Assembly (NCBI GenBank): GCA_046350295.1
Contig: JAXMAR010000070.1
Coordinates: forward strand, 1 to 23,263
Source: JAXMAR01 sp046350295
GTDB taxonomy: Bacteria; Planctomycetota; Planctomycetia; Gemmatales; Gemmataceae
DNA: 23,263 bases
Direction of reading: 5' to 3'
Below are positions 1-7,123 of the stretch, piece after piece. The position numbers were made by a program, and so were the translations under genes. Every line of letters starts with the position of its first letter. Positions within the stretch are counted from its first letter, which is position 1. A model generated the notes under the pieces. It was not told where the DNA came from. It saw nothing but the letters and a program-made list of their open reading frames with translations, and searched no databases.

Positions 1-14
1 CCTGACTTCCTTTT

Positions 15-29
15 CTCCTCGCGAAGGAG
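15..29 (+). promoter_or_regulatory. Small hairpin containing the Shine-Dalgarno site
   Basis: CTCCT (15-19) and AGGAG (25-29) can pair around a 5-base loop, so the ribosome binding site of the downstream membrane protein gene could be partly hidden in its own leader. The stem is only 5 bp, so it may have no effect. Confidence 0.3.
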
Positions 30-37
30 CCTTGTCC

Positions 38-769
38 ATGAGCTACGGCTACGCCATCGACCAACCCCTTGCCATCCACGCGGAACGCAGCGAACGGGCC
101 GCGTTTATCCGCCGCACCTATCTTCATCTGGCCGGCGCCATCTTCGGGATCATCGCCCTGTGCGCCATCCTGATGAATGTGCTGCCCCTGCAGGCGCTCA
201 ACGCCATTACCGGCATCGGCGTCGGCAATCCGATGGTCTTCCTGCTGGTGTACATGGTGGCGTTCATCGGCATGAGCATGCTCGCCCGCTACTGGGCCTA
301 TAACGGCACGTCGCAGGCGGTGGCTTACACCGGCTTGGTCCTCTACACCGTGCTTCAGGCGATCGTGACTCTGCCGCTGCTGCTCATCGCCAGCTTCTAC
401 CTGCGGGCGCCCCACCTGATCGCCGAGGCCGGCATCATGACCGGCTGCCTGTTCGCCGGCCTCACTGCCGCCGCCTTCATCACGCGCAAGGACTTCTCCT
501 TCCTGCGGCCGATCCTGTTCGCGGGCATGTTCATCGCCATGGGCATGATCATCTGCGGCGTCGCTTTCGGCTTCGGCTACGGGCTCTGGTTTTCCTTCGC
601 GCTCGTCGCCCTCGCTTGCGGCTTCATCCTCTATGATACCTCGAACATCATCCACCACTTCCGCACCGACATGCACGTTCCCGCCGCTTTGGAACTGCTC
701 TGCTCGGTCGCGTTCCTGTTCCGCGAAATCCTCTGGATCCTGATCCAGACCCAAGCCCGCCGCGACTAA
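38..769 (+). CDS. Bax inhibitor-1 / YccA family membrane protein
   Basis: A 243-residue, very hydrophobic protein with about seven predicted membrane segments, the usual length and topology of the Bax-inhibitor-1 (TMBIM/YccA) family of inner-membrane proteins, some of which act as pH-dependent calcium leak channels or modulate FtsH. The C-terminal part has the family-like stretch YDTSNIIHHFRTD followed by a last hydrophobic helix. ATG 38 is chosen because AAGGAG (24-29) lies 8 bases upstream; a TTG at 32 is in frame but too close to that site. The acidic residue often present in the last helix (in an LD-I/F context) appears replaced by Cys-Ser (AALELLCSVAFLF), so calcium-leak activity of the YetJ type cannot be assumed. 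The gene stands alone, followed by a strong terminator. The family call is confident; the cellular role is unknown. Confidence 0.88.
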   Translation: MSYGYAIDQPLAIHAERSERAAFIRRTYLHLAGAIFGIIALCAILMNVLPLQALNAITGIGVGNPMVFLLVYMVAFIGMSMLARYWAYNGTSQAVAYTGLVLYTVLQAIVTLPLLLIASFYLRAPHLIAEAGIMTGCLFAGLTAAAFITRKDFSFLRPILFAGMFIAMGMIICGVAFGFGYGLWFSFALVALACGFILYDTSNIIHHFRTDMHVPAALELLCSVAFLFREILWILIQTQARRD

Positions 770-785
770 CGGCGCCCTTGAAAAC

Positions 786-821
786 AAAAAGGCCGGCGGC
801 TCGCGAGCCGCCGGCCTTTTT
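786..821. terminator. Strong bidirectional intrinsic terminator
   Basis: A perfect 11-bp stem, GGCCGGCGGCT/AGCCGCCGGCC, with a CGCG loop is flanked by five A on the left and five T on the right, so it works as a Rho-independent terminator in both directions. It lies between the stop of the Bax-inhibitor gene (+) and the stop of the small-gene pair (-), which end tail to tail here. Confidence 0.93.
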
Positions 822-844
822 CCTTCTGATCGCTTTAACCTCGA

Positions 845-1087
845 TCAAATCCAGGGCTGAAACTCCGGCAACGATTCCCGCAGCTGGAAGATCTCCTCGT
901 ACTCCGGTGATTTGAAGAATGCGTCGCGCTCGGCTCGTTCCGGGAACATCTGTCCGAAGCGGCCGTTGATGCCGAAAAACGCGTTGTGAAAATCGGTGGC
1001 AGTTTCGGAGTCCTTCGCGATCTCCTTGGCAATGCGAAGCGCCTCTTGGAACTTCTCCTTCAGCGTCATAGCGGTAGCCTCCGTCAT
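845..1087 (-). CDS. Small conserved-looking hypothetical protein (80 aa)
   Basis: An 80-residue soluble, charged protein that I do not recognise. The first half (MTLKEKFQEALRIAKEIAKDSE) looks like an amphipathic helix; the second half is rich in Phe and Glu. There are no membrane segments, signal peptide or cysteines. Its first ATG (1087) overlaps the stop of the 108-aa gene as ATGA, which suggests translational coupling. A second ATG at 1069 has a better site, GGAGG 8 bases upstream, and would give a 74-residue protein; either start is possible. Coding status is supported by the overlap, the ribosome binding site and the terminator directly downstream. No function can be assigned. Confidence 0.65.
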   Translation of the reverse strand: MTEATAMTLKEKFQEALRIAKEIAKDSETATDFHNAFFGINGRFGQMFPERAERDAFFKSPEYEEIFQLRESLPEFQPWI

Positions 1088-1410
1088 CCCTGAGGGATCT
1101 CAAGGATTTGGACCCCGTCGTAATCGCGGACCTCGAAGTACATGGCCCGCTGCCCCAACTCAGTCCCTATTCTAACGATGGCCTGCTGCGCGTCCCAGAG
1201 CAATCGATTGTCGCAGACGACGGAAATACGTCGCGCCTGGTCGTTGTAGCCGCGCGAGTCTTTCGGGTCGATCCAGTGCCCCTTCGTCATCCCCTCGTCG
1301 GTGTATCCGCGGAACTGCCGGGCCAGCTCATCAAGAATGCGACGAAACTGCGTTCTCGGCACTTTCTTCCCGTCGTTCAACCGCGTCGGAATCAGCGTCG
1401 TGAATTTCAT
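1084..1410 (-). CDS. Conserved-looking hypothetical protein (108 aa)
   Basis: A 108-residue protein starting MKFTTLIPTRLNDGKKVP, with later segments RISVVCDNRLL, IVRIGTELGQRAMYFEV and VQILEIPQ. The alternation of beta-like stretches and a helix suggests a small compact alpha/beta domain of the kind seen in short hypothetical proteins that begin with an LIPTR-type strand; I cannot give a named family. ATG 1410 is chosen because the frame runs far upstream only as antisense of the TSUP gene, and AGGGA lies 6 bases before this ATG. It is the first gene of a two-gene unit and overlaps the next by 4 bases. It lies divergent from the TSUP gene, about 90 bases away, so that gap probably carries promoters for both. 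No function can be assigned. Confidence 0.7.
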   Translation of the reverse strand: MKFTTLIPTRLNDGKKVPRTQFRRILDELARQFRGYTDEGMTKGHWIDPKDSRGYNDQARRISVVCDNRLLWDAQQAIVRIGTELGQRAMYFEVRDYDGVQILEIPQG

Positions 1411-1503
1411 GATCGTCCCTGGACGAAGGACTGCGCTTACGCTTTCTAACCTGAAGCAATTGTATTCACCACCCTTTCCGCCGCTCTCGACGGAGATACG
1501 ACA

Positions 1504-2289
1504 ATCCTCCTTGTTCCGCTGCTCTGGCTCATTCTCGCCGCCTTCGCCGCGGGCGCCGTCAACGCCATCGCCGGCGGCGGCACGCTGCTCACCTTTCCCT
1601 CCCTCATGGGCGCCCTCACGCCGCTGACCGGCGACTCGGCCCTTGCCGCCGTCCTCGCCAACGGTACCAGCACCACGGCCCTCGTTCCCGGAACCATCGC
1701 CGGCGCCTGGGGATTTCGCTCCCAGTTCCGCGCCATGTGGCCATGGTTCCTCGCCCTGATCGGGCCCAGCCTTGTTGGCAGCGCCCTTGGCACGCTCCTT
1801 GTCATCCTCTATCCCAGAGCGTTCGACAGCCTCGTCCCCTGGCTCATCCTGACTGCGGCCGTCCTCTTCCTCGCCCAACCGCTCGTCCGCAAGCTCCGCC
1901 GCGGCCGGGACGCCGACCCGCCCCGAACCTGGGGCCGCGTCCTCGGCATCGGCCTCTTCCAGTTCGCCGTGGCGCTGTACGGCGGCTACTTCGGCGCCGG
2001 CATCGGCATCCTCATGCTCAGCGGCCTCGGCCTGCTCGGCATCTCCAATATCCTCGAGATGAACGCCCTCAAGAACGTTCTCGCCGCCGCCATCAACGCC
2101 ACGTCCTGCGTCCTCTGGATCGCCAACGGCCAGGTCGCCTGGGAGTACGCCGCGCCGATGGCGCTGGCGTCGATCCTCGGCGGGCTGTTGTCGGCTCATT
2201 TCGCGCAGAAGGTTCCGCCAACGCTGGTGCGCTGGCTGGTGATCGCCATTGGCTTCGCGCTGGCGGGGTACTATTTCTTTCGCGGGTGA
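1504..2289 (+). CDS. TauE/SafE (TSUP) family membrane transporter, non-canonical start
   Basis: A polytopic membrane protein with features of the TSUP/TauE-SafE family, which exports sulfite, sulfoacetate or other small organosulfur anions: an N-terminal helix running into AGAVNAIAGGGTLLTFPSL, then the ANGTSTTALVPGTIAGAWGFR region, and the second repeat GGYFGAGIGILML followed by NALKNVLAAAIN. The conserved first helix lies upstream of the first ATG (1606), which alone would give only 227 residues and lose the first motif. The frame is open back to 1450, but holds no ATG, GTG or TTG before 1606. ATC 1504 is proposed because GGAG (1492-1495) lies 8 bases upstream and the product, 261 aa, has normal family length. 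Alternatives are CTG 1519, ACG 1498, ATT 1459, or a mutated start. The substrate is unknown. Confidence 0.82.
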   Translation: MLLVPLLWLILAAFAAGAVNAIAGGGTLLTFPSLMGALTPLTGDSALAAVLANGTSTTALVPGTIAGAWGFRSQFRAMWPWFLALIGPSLVGSALGTLLVILYPRAFDSLVPWLILTAAVLFLAQPLVRKLRRGRDADPPRTWGRVLGIGLFQFAVALYGGYFGAGIGILMLSGLGLLGISNILEMNALKNVLAAAINATSCVLWIANGQVAWEYAAPMALASILGGLLSAHFAQKVPPTLVRWLVIAIGFALAGYYFFRG

Positions 2290-2313
2290 TGTAGAGCGTG
2301 TCGACTGCGGACA

Positions 2314-2333
2314 GACAAGCGTGACGCCTTGTC
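2314..2333. terminator. Weak hairpin between convergent genes
   Basis: GACAAG-CG and CG-C-CTTGTC pair around TGA with one bulged base, in the 58-base gap between the stops of the TSUP gene (+) and the glycosyltransferase gene (-). There is no T tract, so this is at best a weak or Rho-assisted end. Confidence 0.25.
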
Positions 2334-2347
2334 GCGGCCGACGCCTT

Positions 2348-3298
2348 TCAGACGTCCGACGCGTGGTACCGATCGTCGACTTGCCAATCGCCGACGCCGC
2401 CCAATCGGGTGAGGGCGCGCCGGTGCCGGAGGAGCTCGGGGATCTCGGTCAACAGACGCACGCGGCCCCACAAAAACGGCCAGAACGTCCCCTCGCTCCA
2501 GCGTCTCAGCCCCTTGCCGATCAGGACGAGAAGATGACGCGGCAGCGCCCCGGGCAGCGACGCGAGCGGCATGTTGCGCCAGAAGACGCGTTCCTCGTTG
2601 AGCGATTGCCGGCCGAGCAGCCGCCGTTCCGGCCGATGGGAGGCGCCGCCGTGGTGCAGGACGCGCGAGGCCGGCTCGAACATCGCGCCATAGCCGGCGC
2701 GTTGCAAGCGAAAGGCGAGGTCGACGTCCTCGAAGTAGCTGCCGAAGGATTCAGGGAACAGGCCGACGCGCTCGAGCGCCGCACGCCGATAAAAGGCGCT
2801 GGAGGCGCTGGCGCCGAAGACCGGCCGCGCCTGAAGGAAGGAGGCATCCAGCGGTTGGCCGTGGCCGCGCTTGGCGGCGACGCCGCCGCGGTAGTAGCGG
2901 TCGCCGGCGCTGTCGATACGCGTGCCGTCCGGCCAGGAGAGGACGAGCGGGGCGACCGCGCCGATGGTGGCGTCATCGAAGTGCGCGAGGGCCGCCTCCG
3001 CCCAGCCGGACTGGACTTCGGTGTCGTCGTTGAGCAGCTCGACAATGGCGCCGGTCGAGGCGCGGATGCCGGCGTTGGCGGCGGCCGCGAAGCCGAGGCG
3101 GCGCGGTTGGCGGAGATGGGCGGCGTGTGGAAAATCATTGACGACGTCGACGACCACCCTGTTCGGCGCGGCGTCATCGACGACGATCACCTGTGTGGCC
3201 GGCGGCGAATGGAGCGTGACGGTCTCCAGGCAGCGGCGCAGCAAGTCGGGGCGGTTGAACGTGGGGATGACGATGGAGAGTCGGGGAGTGGCGGTCAT
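2348..3298 (-). CDS. Family 2 glycosyltransferase
   Basis: A 316-residue GT-A fold glycosyltransferase (GT2, rhamnosyl/galactofuranosyl-transferase-like), expected to move a sugar from a nucleotide donor to a growing glycan at the cytoplasmic face. It starts RLSIVIPTFNRPDLL (about residues 6-20), has the nucleotide-binding Asp pair VIVVDD (about 37-42), the metal-binding NDD (90-92) and the acceptor-side FEDVDLAFR (189-197) with the likely catalytic acidic pair E190/D191. The C-terminal 80 residues are basic and without a clear membrane helix. It follows a second GT2 gene by 54 bases on the same strand, so the two are probably co-transcribed and serve one surface-polysaccharide pathway. No strong ribosome binding site precedes the ATG. 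Sugar and acceptor are unknown. Confidence 0.88.
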   Translation of the reverse strand: MTATPRLSIVIPTFNRPDLLRRCLETVTLHSPPATQVIVVDDAAPNRVVVDVVNDFPHAAHLRQPRRLGFAAAANAGIRASTGAIVELLNDDTEVQSGWAEAALAHFDDATIGAVAPLVLSWPDGTRIDSAGDRYYRGGVAAKRGHGQPLDASFLQARPVFGASASSAFYRRAALERVGLFPESFGSYFEDVDLAFRLQRAGYGAMFEPASRVLHHGGASHRPERRLLGRQSLNEERVFWRNMPLASLPGALPRHLLVLIGKGLRRWSEGTFWPFLWGRVRLLTEIPELLRHRRALTRLGGVGDWQVDDRYHASDV

Positions 3299-3334
3299 GG
3301 GGGGCTCAGAGGCGACGGCGCGGGCGCTAAGAGC

Positions 3335-3352
3335 GCTGTTTCAAAACGGGGA
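3335..3352. repeat. Solitary half-copy of the 20.6-kb palindromic repeat
   Basis: The 18 bases GCTGTTTCAAAACGGGGA are identical to part of each arm of the 96-bp element at 20553-20648. It sits in the 54-base gap between the two glycosyltransferases, directly after the stop codon of the upstream gene, the kind of place where REP sequences are usually found. Confidence 0.6.
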
Positions 3353-4426
3353 TCAGACGCCGACGCGCACATCGATGGAGCGGACCGCTGCGTCGAGGCG
3401 GGCGCGGGCGGCGGCGGCGTCGCCGCGCACCAATTCGCGCTTGAGGTCCGCCAGCGCCGCGAACAGCTTTGTCTCTTTCGTGTCGCCGCGCCACCAGGAG
3501 GAGAGACGCCGCAACCAGGTCTCGACGCCGACCACGCCGGCCAGCACGCGGAACTGCCAGCGCGGCCAGTGCTTGGCGGCATACGTGAGGAGCGAATGCC
3601 GGGTGACCAGCCGCAGCGCGGCGGGCACGGCCCGGCGGTGCAGCGGATGATGGTGCACGACCGCCAGGTTCGGCTCGTACGAGACGGTCCAGCCGCGCTC
3701 CCTGGCGCGAAGGCAGAGGTCGACGTCCTCGTAATAGAGGAAGAAATCCTCGTCGAGCCCGCCCAGGTCCTCCAGACACGCCTTGCGCAGCAGCAGGCAG
3801 CAGCCGGTGACCCAGGCGACCGGCGCCCGCTCCGGGCTGCGCGGCCGGTTGTATTTGCGGCGCACCCGCTTCAAGAACAGTCCTGTCAGGGTCGACCAGA
3901 GCGAGGGAAACGGCCCCGTCGAGAGCTGCTGCGAGCCTTCGCTGTTGCGCAAGTGAAAGCCGACGACGCCGGCCTTCGGCTCCGTCGCGACCAGTTGGTC
4001 GGCCAGGGCCAGGGCGCCGTCGAGGAATCCCTCGGAAAGGTCGATGTCCGGATTGAGCAGGAGGAACCAGTCGCCGCGGCTGAGCCGGCCCCCCTCGTTG
4101 ACCGCTTTGGCGAAGCCGAAATTGCGGCTCCAGCGTCTCAAGGAGACACCGCTCATGCGCCGCAGCTTTCGGGCCACCGGATGAAAAGGCGAATGGTTGT
4201 CGACAACGACGACTTCCGCCGCCCCCGAACGGAACGCGGCGCTGGCTTGCAGCTGCCGCACGAGGCGAGCGGTCTGCTCCCACTGGCGATAGTTGACGAT
4301 GATGACCGAGAGTCGCGGCGCGGCGAGCGCGGGCCTGAGACGCCGGAGCGGTTCCGGCGTGGAGCCGACCGCCGGGGAGGCGAGAGAGGCCGTCGGGAGC
4401 TGCGCAAGCTGGGTCGACCGGGCCAT
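3353..4426 (-). CDS. Family 2 glycosyltransferase
   Basis: A 357-residue GT2 protein. After about 35 low-complexity residues it shows RLSVIIVNYRQWEQT (38-52), VVVVDNHSP (72-80), NFGFAKAVNEG (102-112), the metal-binding NPDID (125-129), and LYYEDVDLCLR (230-240) with the likely catalytic acidic residues E233/D234, the pattern of rhamnosyltransferase-like enzymes. The C-terminus is basic and amphipathic (TWLRRLSSWWR, then a helix with RARLDAAVRS). ATG 4426 is chosen because AAGGAG lies 6 bases upstream; the frame extends further to 4639 but would run through the rplQ terminator. It is probably the first gene of a two-gene glycosyltransferase unit. Donor and acceptor cannot be read from the sequence. 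Confidence 0.88.
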   Translation of the reverse strand: MARSTQLAQLPTASLASPAVGSTPEPLRRLRPALAAPRLSVIIVNYRQWEQTARLVRQLQASAAFRSGAAEVVVVDNHSPFHPVARKLRRMSGVSLRRWSRNFGFAKAVNEGGRLSRGDWFLLLNPDIDLSEGFLDGALALADQLVATEPKAGVVGFHLRNSEGSQQLSTGPFPSLWSTLTGLFLKRVRRKYNRPRSPERAPVAWVTGCCLLLRKACLEDLGGLDEDFFLYYEDVDLCLRARERGWTVSYEPNLAVVHHHPLHRRAVPAALRLVTRHSLLTYAAKHWPRWQFRVLAGVVGVETWLRRLSSWWRGDTKETKLFAALADLKRELVRGDAAAARARLDAAVRSIDVRVGV

Positions 4427-4575
4427 CCAGGGCTCCTTCCCACGGGCCGCCAGACACAACGACCGGCGCGCATCCTGGCGGCCGGGTGTCGCGAAGTATA
4501 GAAGCAAACGGAAAAGAGAGGCAAGGCGAAAGGTCGGAGGGTCGGAGGAGACCCACGTCGGCAGGTCTCGTCGAC

Positions 4576-4602
4576 AAAAAAAACCGGCCTTTCGGCCGGT
4601 TT
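4576..4602 (-). terminator. Intrinsic terminator of the alpha operon
   Basis: On the - strand AAACCGGCC/GGCCGGTTT pairs around GAAA and runs directly into a T tract. It lies 34 bases past the stop of rplQ and separates the ribosomal operon from the glycosyltransferase genes that follow on the same strand. Confidence 0.93.
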
Positions 4603-4635
4603 GTAGCGATCGCATGACGCCCAGGGAAGGCGGGC

Positions 4636-5220
4636 TCATGTCTTCGGCTGCTCGCCTTCGGGCTTCTGCTCGGCCGGAGCGCCCTCGGCCGAAGGCTGTG
4701 CCGGCGTTTCGGGGTTCGTCTCGACTTTCGGCTCCTCGGGTTTCGGCTCCTCGACCTTGGGCGCCTCGACGCGGGGAGCGGAGGGCGCCTTGGCGCGCGA
4801 GCGAACCTCGCCTTCCTTGAGCAGCTCCAGAAATGCGGTCTTGCCGCCGTCCCCCAAGCGGCGCTCGTGCCGCTTGATGACGCGCGTGTAGCCGCCCGGC
4901 CGCTCCTTGAAACGCGGGCCCAGCTCGTCGAAGAGCTTCTGGAGAACCGTGCGGTGATCCTGATCCTTCTCCTCGCCGTCCGGTTTCACCTCGGCGTCGG
5001 CCATGGGGCCAAGACGCGAAGCGGCCAGGCGGCGGTGGTGCAGGTCTCCCTTGCGCGCGAGCGTGATCAACTTCTCGACAAAGGGGCGCACTTCTTTGGC
5101 CTTTTCGAGCGTCGTGATGATCCGCTCGTGGCGAATGAGCGCCATGCTCAGATTGCGGAACAGGGCGAGGCGATGCGAGGCGTTTCGGCCGAGCTTGCGG
5201 CCTGCTTTCATGTGTCTCAT
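4636..5220 (-). CDS. rplQ: 50S ribosomal protein L17 with acidic C-terminal tail
   Basis: Ribosomal protein L17 of the large subunit. The start MRHMKAGRKLGRNASHR and the segments RNLSMALIRHERIITTL, KAKEVRPFVEKLITLA and KLFDELGPRFKERPGGYTRV match the family closely. At 194 residues it is longer than E. coli L17 (127). About 17 residues are inserted before KLFDELGPRF (charged, with PDGEEKDQD), and about 55 residues are added at the C-terminus in a Pro/Glu/Lys-rich stretch with repeated E-P-K. This tail is probably disordered and surface-exposed. It is the last gene of the operon, 119 bases after rpoA, the gap being filled by a palindromic doublet. The identification is secure; the role of the tail is unknown. 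Confidence 0.97.
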   Translation of the reverse strand: MRHMKAGRKLGRNASHRLALFRNLSMALIRHERIITTLEKAKEVRPFVEKLITLARKGDLHHRRLAASRLGPMADAEVKPDGEEKDQDHRTVLQKLFDELGPRFKERPGGYTRVIKRHERRLGDGGKTAFLELLKEGEVRSRAKAPSAPRVEAPKVEEPKPEEPKVETNPETPAQPSAEGAPAEQKPEGEQPKT

Positions 5221-5237
5221 GGGACTACTCGATATTT

Positions 5238-5317
5238 GTAGCCGCAGGCTTTAGCCTGCGGCGAAATCGCACTAACCAACTCCGGCTACCGCCGCAGGCT
5301 AAAAAGCCTGCGGCTAC
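5238..5317. repeat. REP-doublet palindromic element in the rpoA-rplQ gap
   Basis: Two near-identical hairpins, each GCCGCAGGCT paired with AGCCTGCGGC (5241-5262 and 5291-5314), are separated by about 28 bases. The outer ends GTAGCCGCAGGCT (5238-5250) and AGCCTGCGGCTAC (5305-5317) are exact reverse complements, so the 80-base unit is itself an inverted repeat. This is the layout of a REPIN, a pair of inverted REP sequences. It occupies most of the 119-base gap between rpoA and rplQ. Confidence 0.85.
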
Positions 5318-5339
5318 CAGGGCGCCACTACGTTGAGCG

Positions 5340-6338
5340 CTAGCGCCGTGGGGCGGGGATCTTCATCCCGAGGCTCAGGCCGCGCTCCTGCAGCTTGGCC
5401 TTCACCTCGCGGAGCGTCGTCTCGCCGAAATTGCGGACCTCGAGCAACTCGTCGTCGTTGCGGCTGACGAGGTCGCGCACGGTCGTGATGCCCTCGGATT
5501 CCAGGCAGTTGGTGGCGCGGACGGAGAGGTCGAGCTCGGCCAGGCTCATGTTGAGCTTGCGCTCCAGATCGCTGTCCATGGAATCGCCGCTCGCGGCGGC
5601 CTCCATCCGGTCGTCGAGCGGCATCTCGGGGCCGGGCTCGGAAAACTGGATGAACGGGTTCAGGTGCTTGCGGAGGATCTTGGCGCCTTCGACCAGGGCC
5701 ATCTGCGGCGTCAGCGTGCCGTTGGTCCAGATGTCCATTACCAGCTTGTCGTAGTTGGTGCGCTGGCCGACGCGCGTCTCCTCGATCTCGTACTTGACGC
5801 GCACCACCGGCGAGAAGCTCGAGTCGACCGGGATGACGCCGATCTCGCGCTCCTTGCCCGCGTTCTCGTCCGCGGTGCGGTAGCCGCGGCCGTTCTCGAC
5901 CGTCATCTCGACCACGAACGGCACGTCGTCCGTCATGGTGGCGATGATGTGCTCGGGATTGATGATCTGGACGGATTCATCCGCGATGACGTTGGCCGCG
6001 GTGACGACGCCGCGCTCGTGCCGGTCGATGCGGATGGTCTTGGTGCTTTCGCTCAGGTTCTTCACCACCAGGCTCTTGATGTTGAGGATGATGTCGGTGA
6101 CGTCCTCCACAACGCCGGGGATGGTGGTGATCTCGTGCTGCACGCCCTGAATCTTGACGCGCGTGATGGCGCTCCCTTCTAGGCTGGAGAGGAGGATGCG
6201 CCGCAGGCTGTTGCCGACCGTGACGCCGAAGCCGCGCTCGAACGGCTCGGCATGGAACCTGCCGTAGGTATCCGTCAGGGTGTCGCGATCCGCGCTCAGA
6301 CGGTTGGGCAGTTCCAGTCCACGCCACTTGATACGCAT
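5340..6338 (-). CDS. rpoA: DNA-directed RNA polymerase alpha subunit
   Basis: The RNA polymerase alpha subunit, which dimerises to nucleate core assembly and contacts promoter DNA and activators through its C-terminal domain. The N-terminal domain shows ERGFGVTVGNSLRRILLSSLEG (dimer interface), and further on IDRHERGVVTAANV and PVVRVKYEIEETRVGQRTNYD. After an acidic linker, the C-terminal domain reads LAELDLSVRATNCLESEGI, with the Arg and Asn used for UP-element DNA contact, and ends with NFGETTLREVKAKLQERGL. At 332 residues it has normal length. ATG 6338 has AGGAG 9 bases upstream; an in-frame ATG at 6422 gives 28 extra residues without family resemblance. It lies between rpsD and rplQ, as in most bacteria. 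Confidence 0.98.
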   Translation of the reverse strand: MRIKWRGLELPNRLSADRDTLTDTYGRFHAEPFERGFGVTVGNSLRRILLSSLEGSAITRVKIQGVQHEITTIPGVVEDVTDIILNIKSLVVKNLSESTKTIRIDRHERGVVTAANVIADESVQIINPEHIIATMTDDVPFVVEMTVENGRGYRTADENAGKEREIGVIPVDSSFSPVVRVKYEIEETRVGQRTNYDKLVMDIWTNGTLTPQMALVEGAKILRKHLNPFIQFSEPGPEMPLDDRMEAAASGDSMDSDLERKLNMSLAELDLSVRATNCLESEGITTVRDLVSRNDDELLEVRNFGETTLREVKAKLQERGLSLGMKIPAPRR

Positions 6339-6437
6339 AAACTGGGTCTCCTGATATGGGAACGCGTCCGTGCCGTCGTTTTCGTATGTTGCGCGAAAGG
6401 CGCCGGTACTGCCAAAAGGCACTATTTCTGGGCCAAA

Positions 6438-6456
6438 AGGTGCGTTGCACGCACCT
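6438..6456 (-). other. Hairpin at the rpsD-rpoA junction
   Basis: AGGTGCGT (6438-6445) and ACGCACCT (6449-6456) pair around three bases, extending by one more pair; on the - strand the stem is followed by TTTT. It overlaps the rpsD stop codon and lies at the head of the 117-base leader of rpoA. It could be an attenuator or an RNA end-protecting stem; the T run is short for a terminator. Confidence 0.5.
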
Positions 6457-7100
6457 TACCGGGCGCAGATTTCGATGATCAGCTGCTCGTTCAGCATGCC
6501 GTCCTTGAGGCCGAGGCGCGGGTCGATGTCGCCGCGTGACGGGATGCGGATGAGGCGGCCTTCGGGGGGCTCGGAGCCGGTGATCTCCAGGAAGTCCGGG
6601 ATCGGCTGCGGATGGCCCTGCTGGTTGAGCTTGACGAGCTTGACGCTCTCGTCGACGGCTTTGACTTTCACGGCGTCGCCGGCGCGGAGCAGGGCGCTCG
6701 GGATGTCACACTTGAGACCGTTGACCAGCACGTGCCCGTGGGCGACCAGCTGGCGGGCGGCGGCGCGGGAAGACGCGAAGCCGAGACGGTGCACGACGTT
6801 GTCGAGCCGGCATTCCAGGAGGCTGAGCAACACCTCGCCGGTGTTCTCCGTCGAACGTGAGGCGATGGCGAAGTAGCGGCGGAACTGGCGTTCGAGGACG
6901 CCGTAGAAGCGCTTCAGCTTCTGCTTTTCGCGCAGGCGCACGCCGTACTCGGATTGCTTGCCCCGGCGGGTGTGCATGCCGGGCGGAGCGTCGCGCCGCT
7001 CGATGCTGCACTTGGGCCCGTCGCAACGGGTCCCCTTGAGAAACAGCTTCATGCCTTCACGGCGGCACAGCTTGCAAACGGAATCGATGTGACGAGCCAT
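6456..7100 (-). CDS. rpsD: 30S ribosomal protein S4
   Basis: Ribosomal protein S4, a primary 16S rRNA binder that starts assembly of the small-subunit body and in many bacteria represses its own operon. The N-terminus carries four cysteines (C9, C12, C26, C31) in CKLCRREG and CDGPKCSIERR, so this is the zinc-binding C+ form. Next come GVRLREKQKLKRFYGVLERQF and the S4 RNA-binding domain LECRLDNVVHRLGFASSRAAARQLVAHGHV. At 214 residues the length is normal. No strong ribosome binding site precedes the ATG. It lies 83 bases after rpsK, with a palindromic doublet in that gap. The identification is secure. Confidence 0.98.
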   Translation of the reverse strand: MARHIDSVCKLCRREGMKLFLKGTRCDGPKCSIERRDAPPGMHTRRGKQSEYGVRLREKQKLKRFYGVLERQFRRYFAIASRSTENTGEVLLSLLECRLDNVVHRLGFASSRAAARQLVAHGHVLVNGLKCDIPSALLRAGDAVKVKAVDESVKLVKLNQQGHPQPIPDFLEITGSEPPEGRLIRIPSRGDIDPRLGLKDGMLNEQLIIEICAR

Positions 7101-7123
7101 AGGTCTTTCGGTTGTCCCTGGTT

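Noticed and set aside
1411..2199. Upstream extension of the 108-aa gene to 371 codons
   Set aside because: The extension is antisense to the TSUP gene and low in complexity; ATG 1410 has its own ribosome binding site.
2249..4501. 750-codon open frame on the + strand
   Set aside because: It lies antisense to the two glycosyltransferases, whose family motifs are clear; its translation is low-complexity Arg/Ala/Gly/Glu. Long antisense frames are common in GC-rich DNA.
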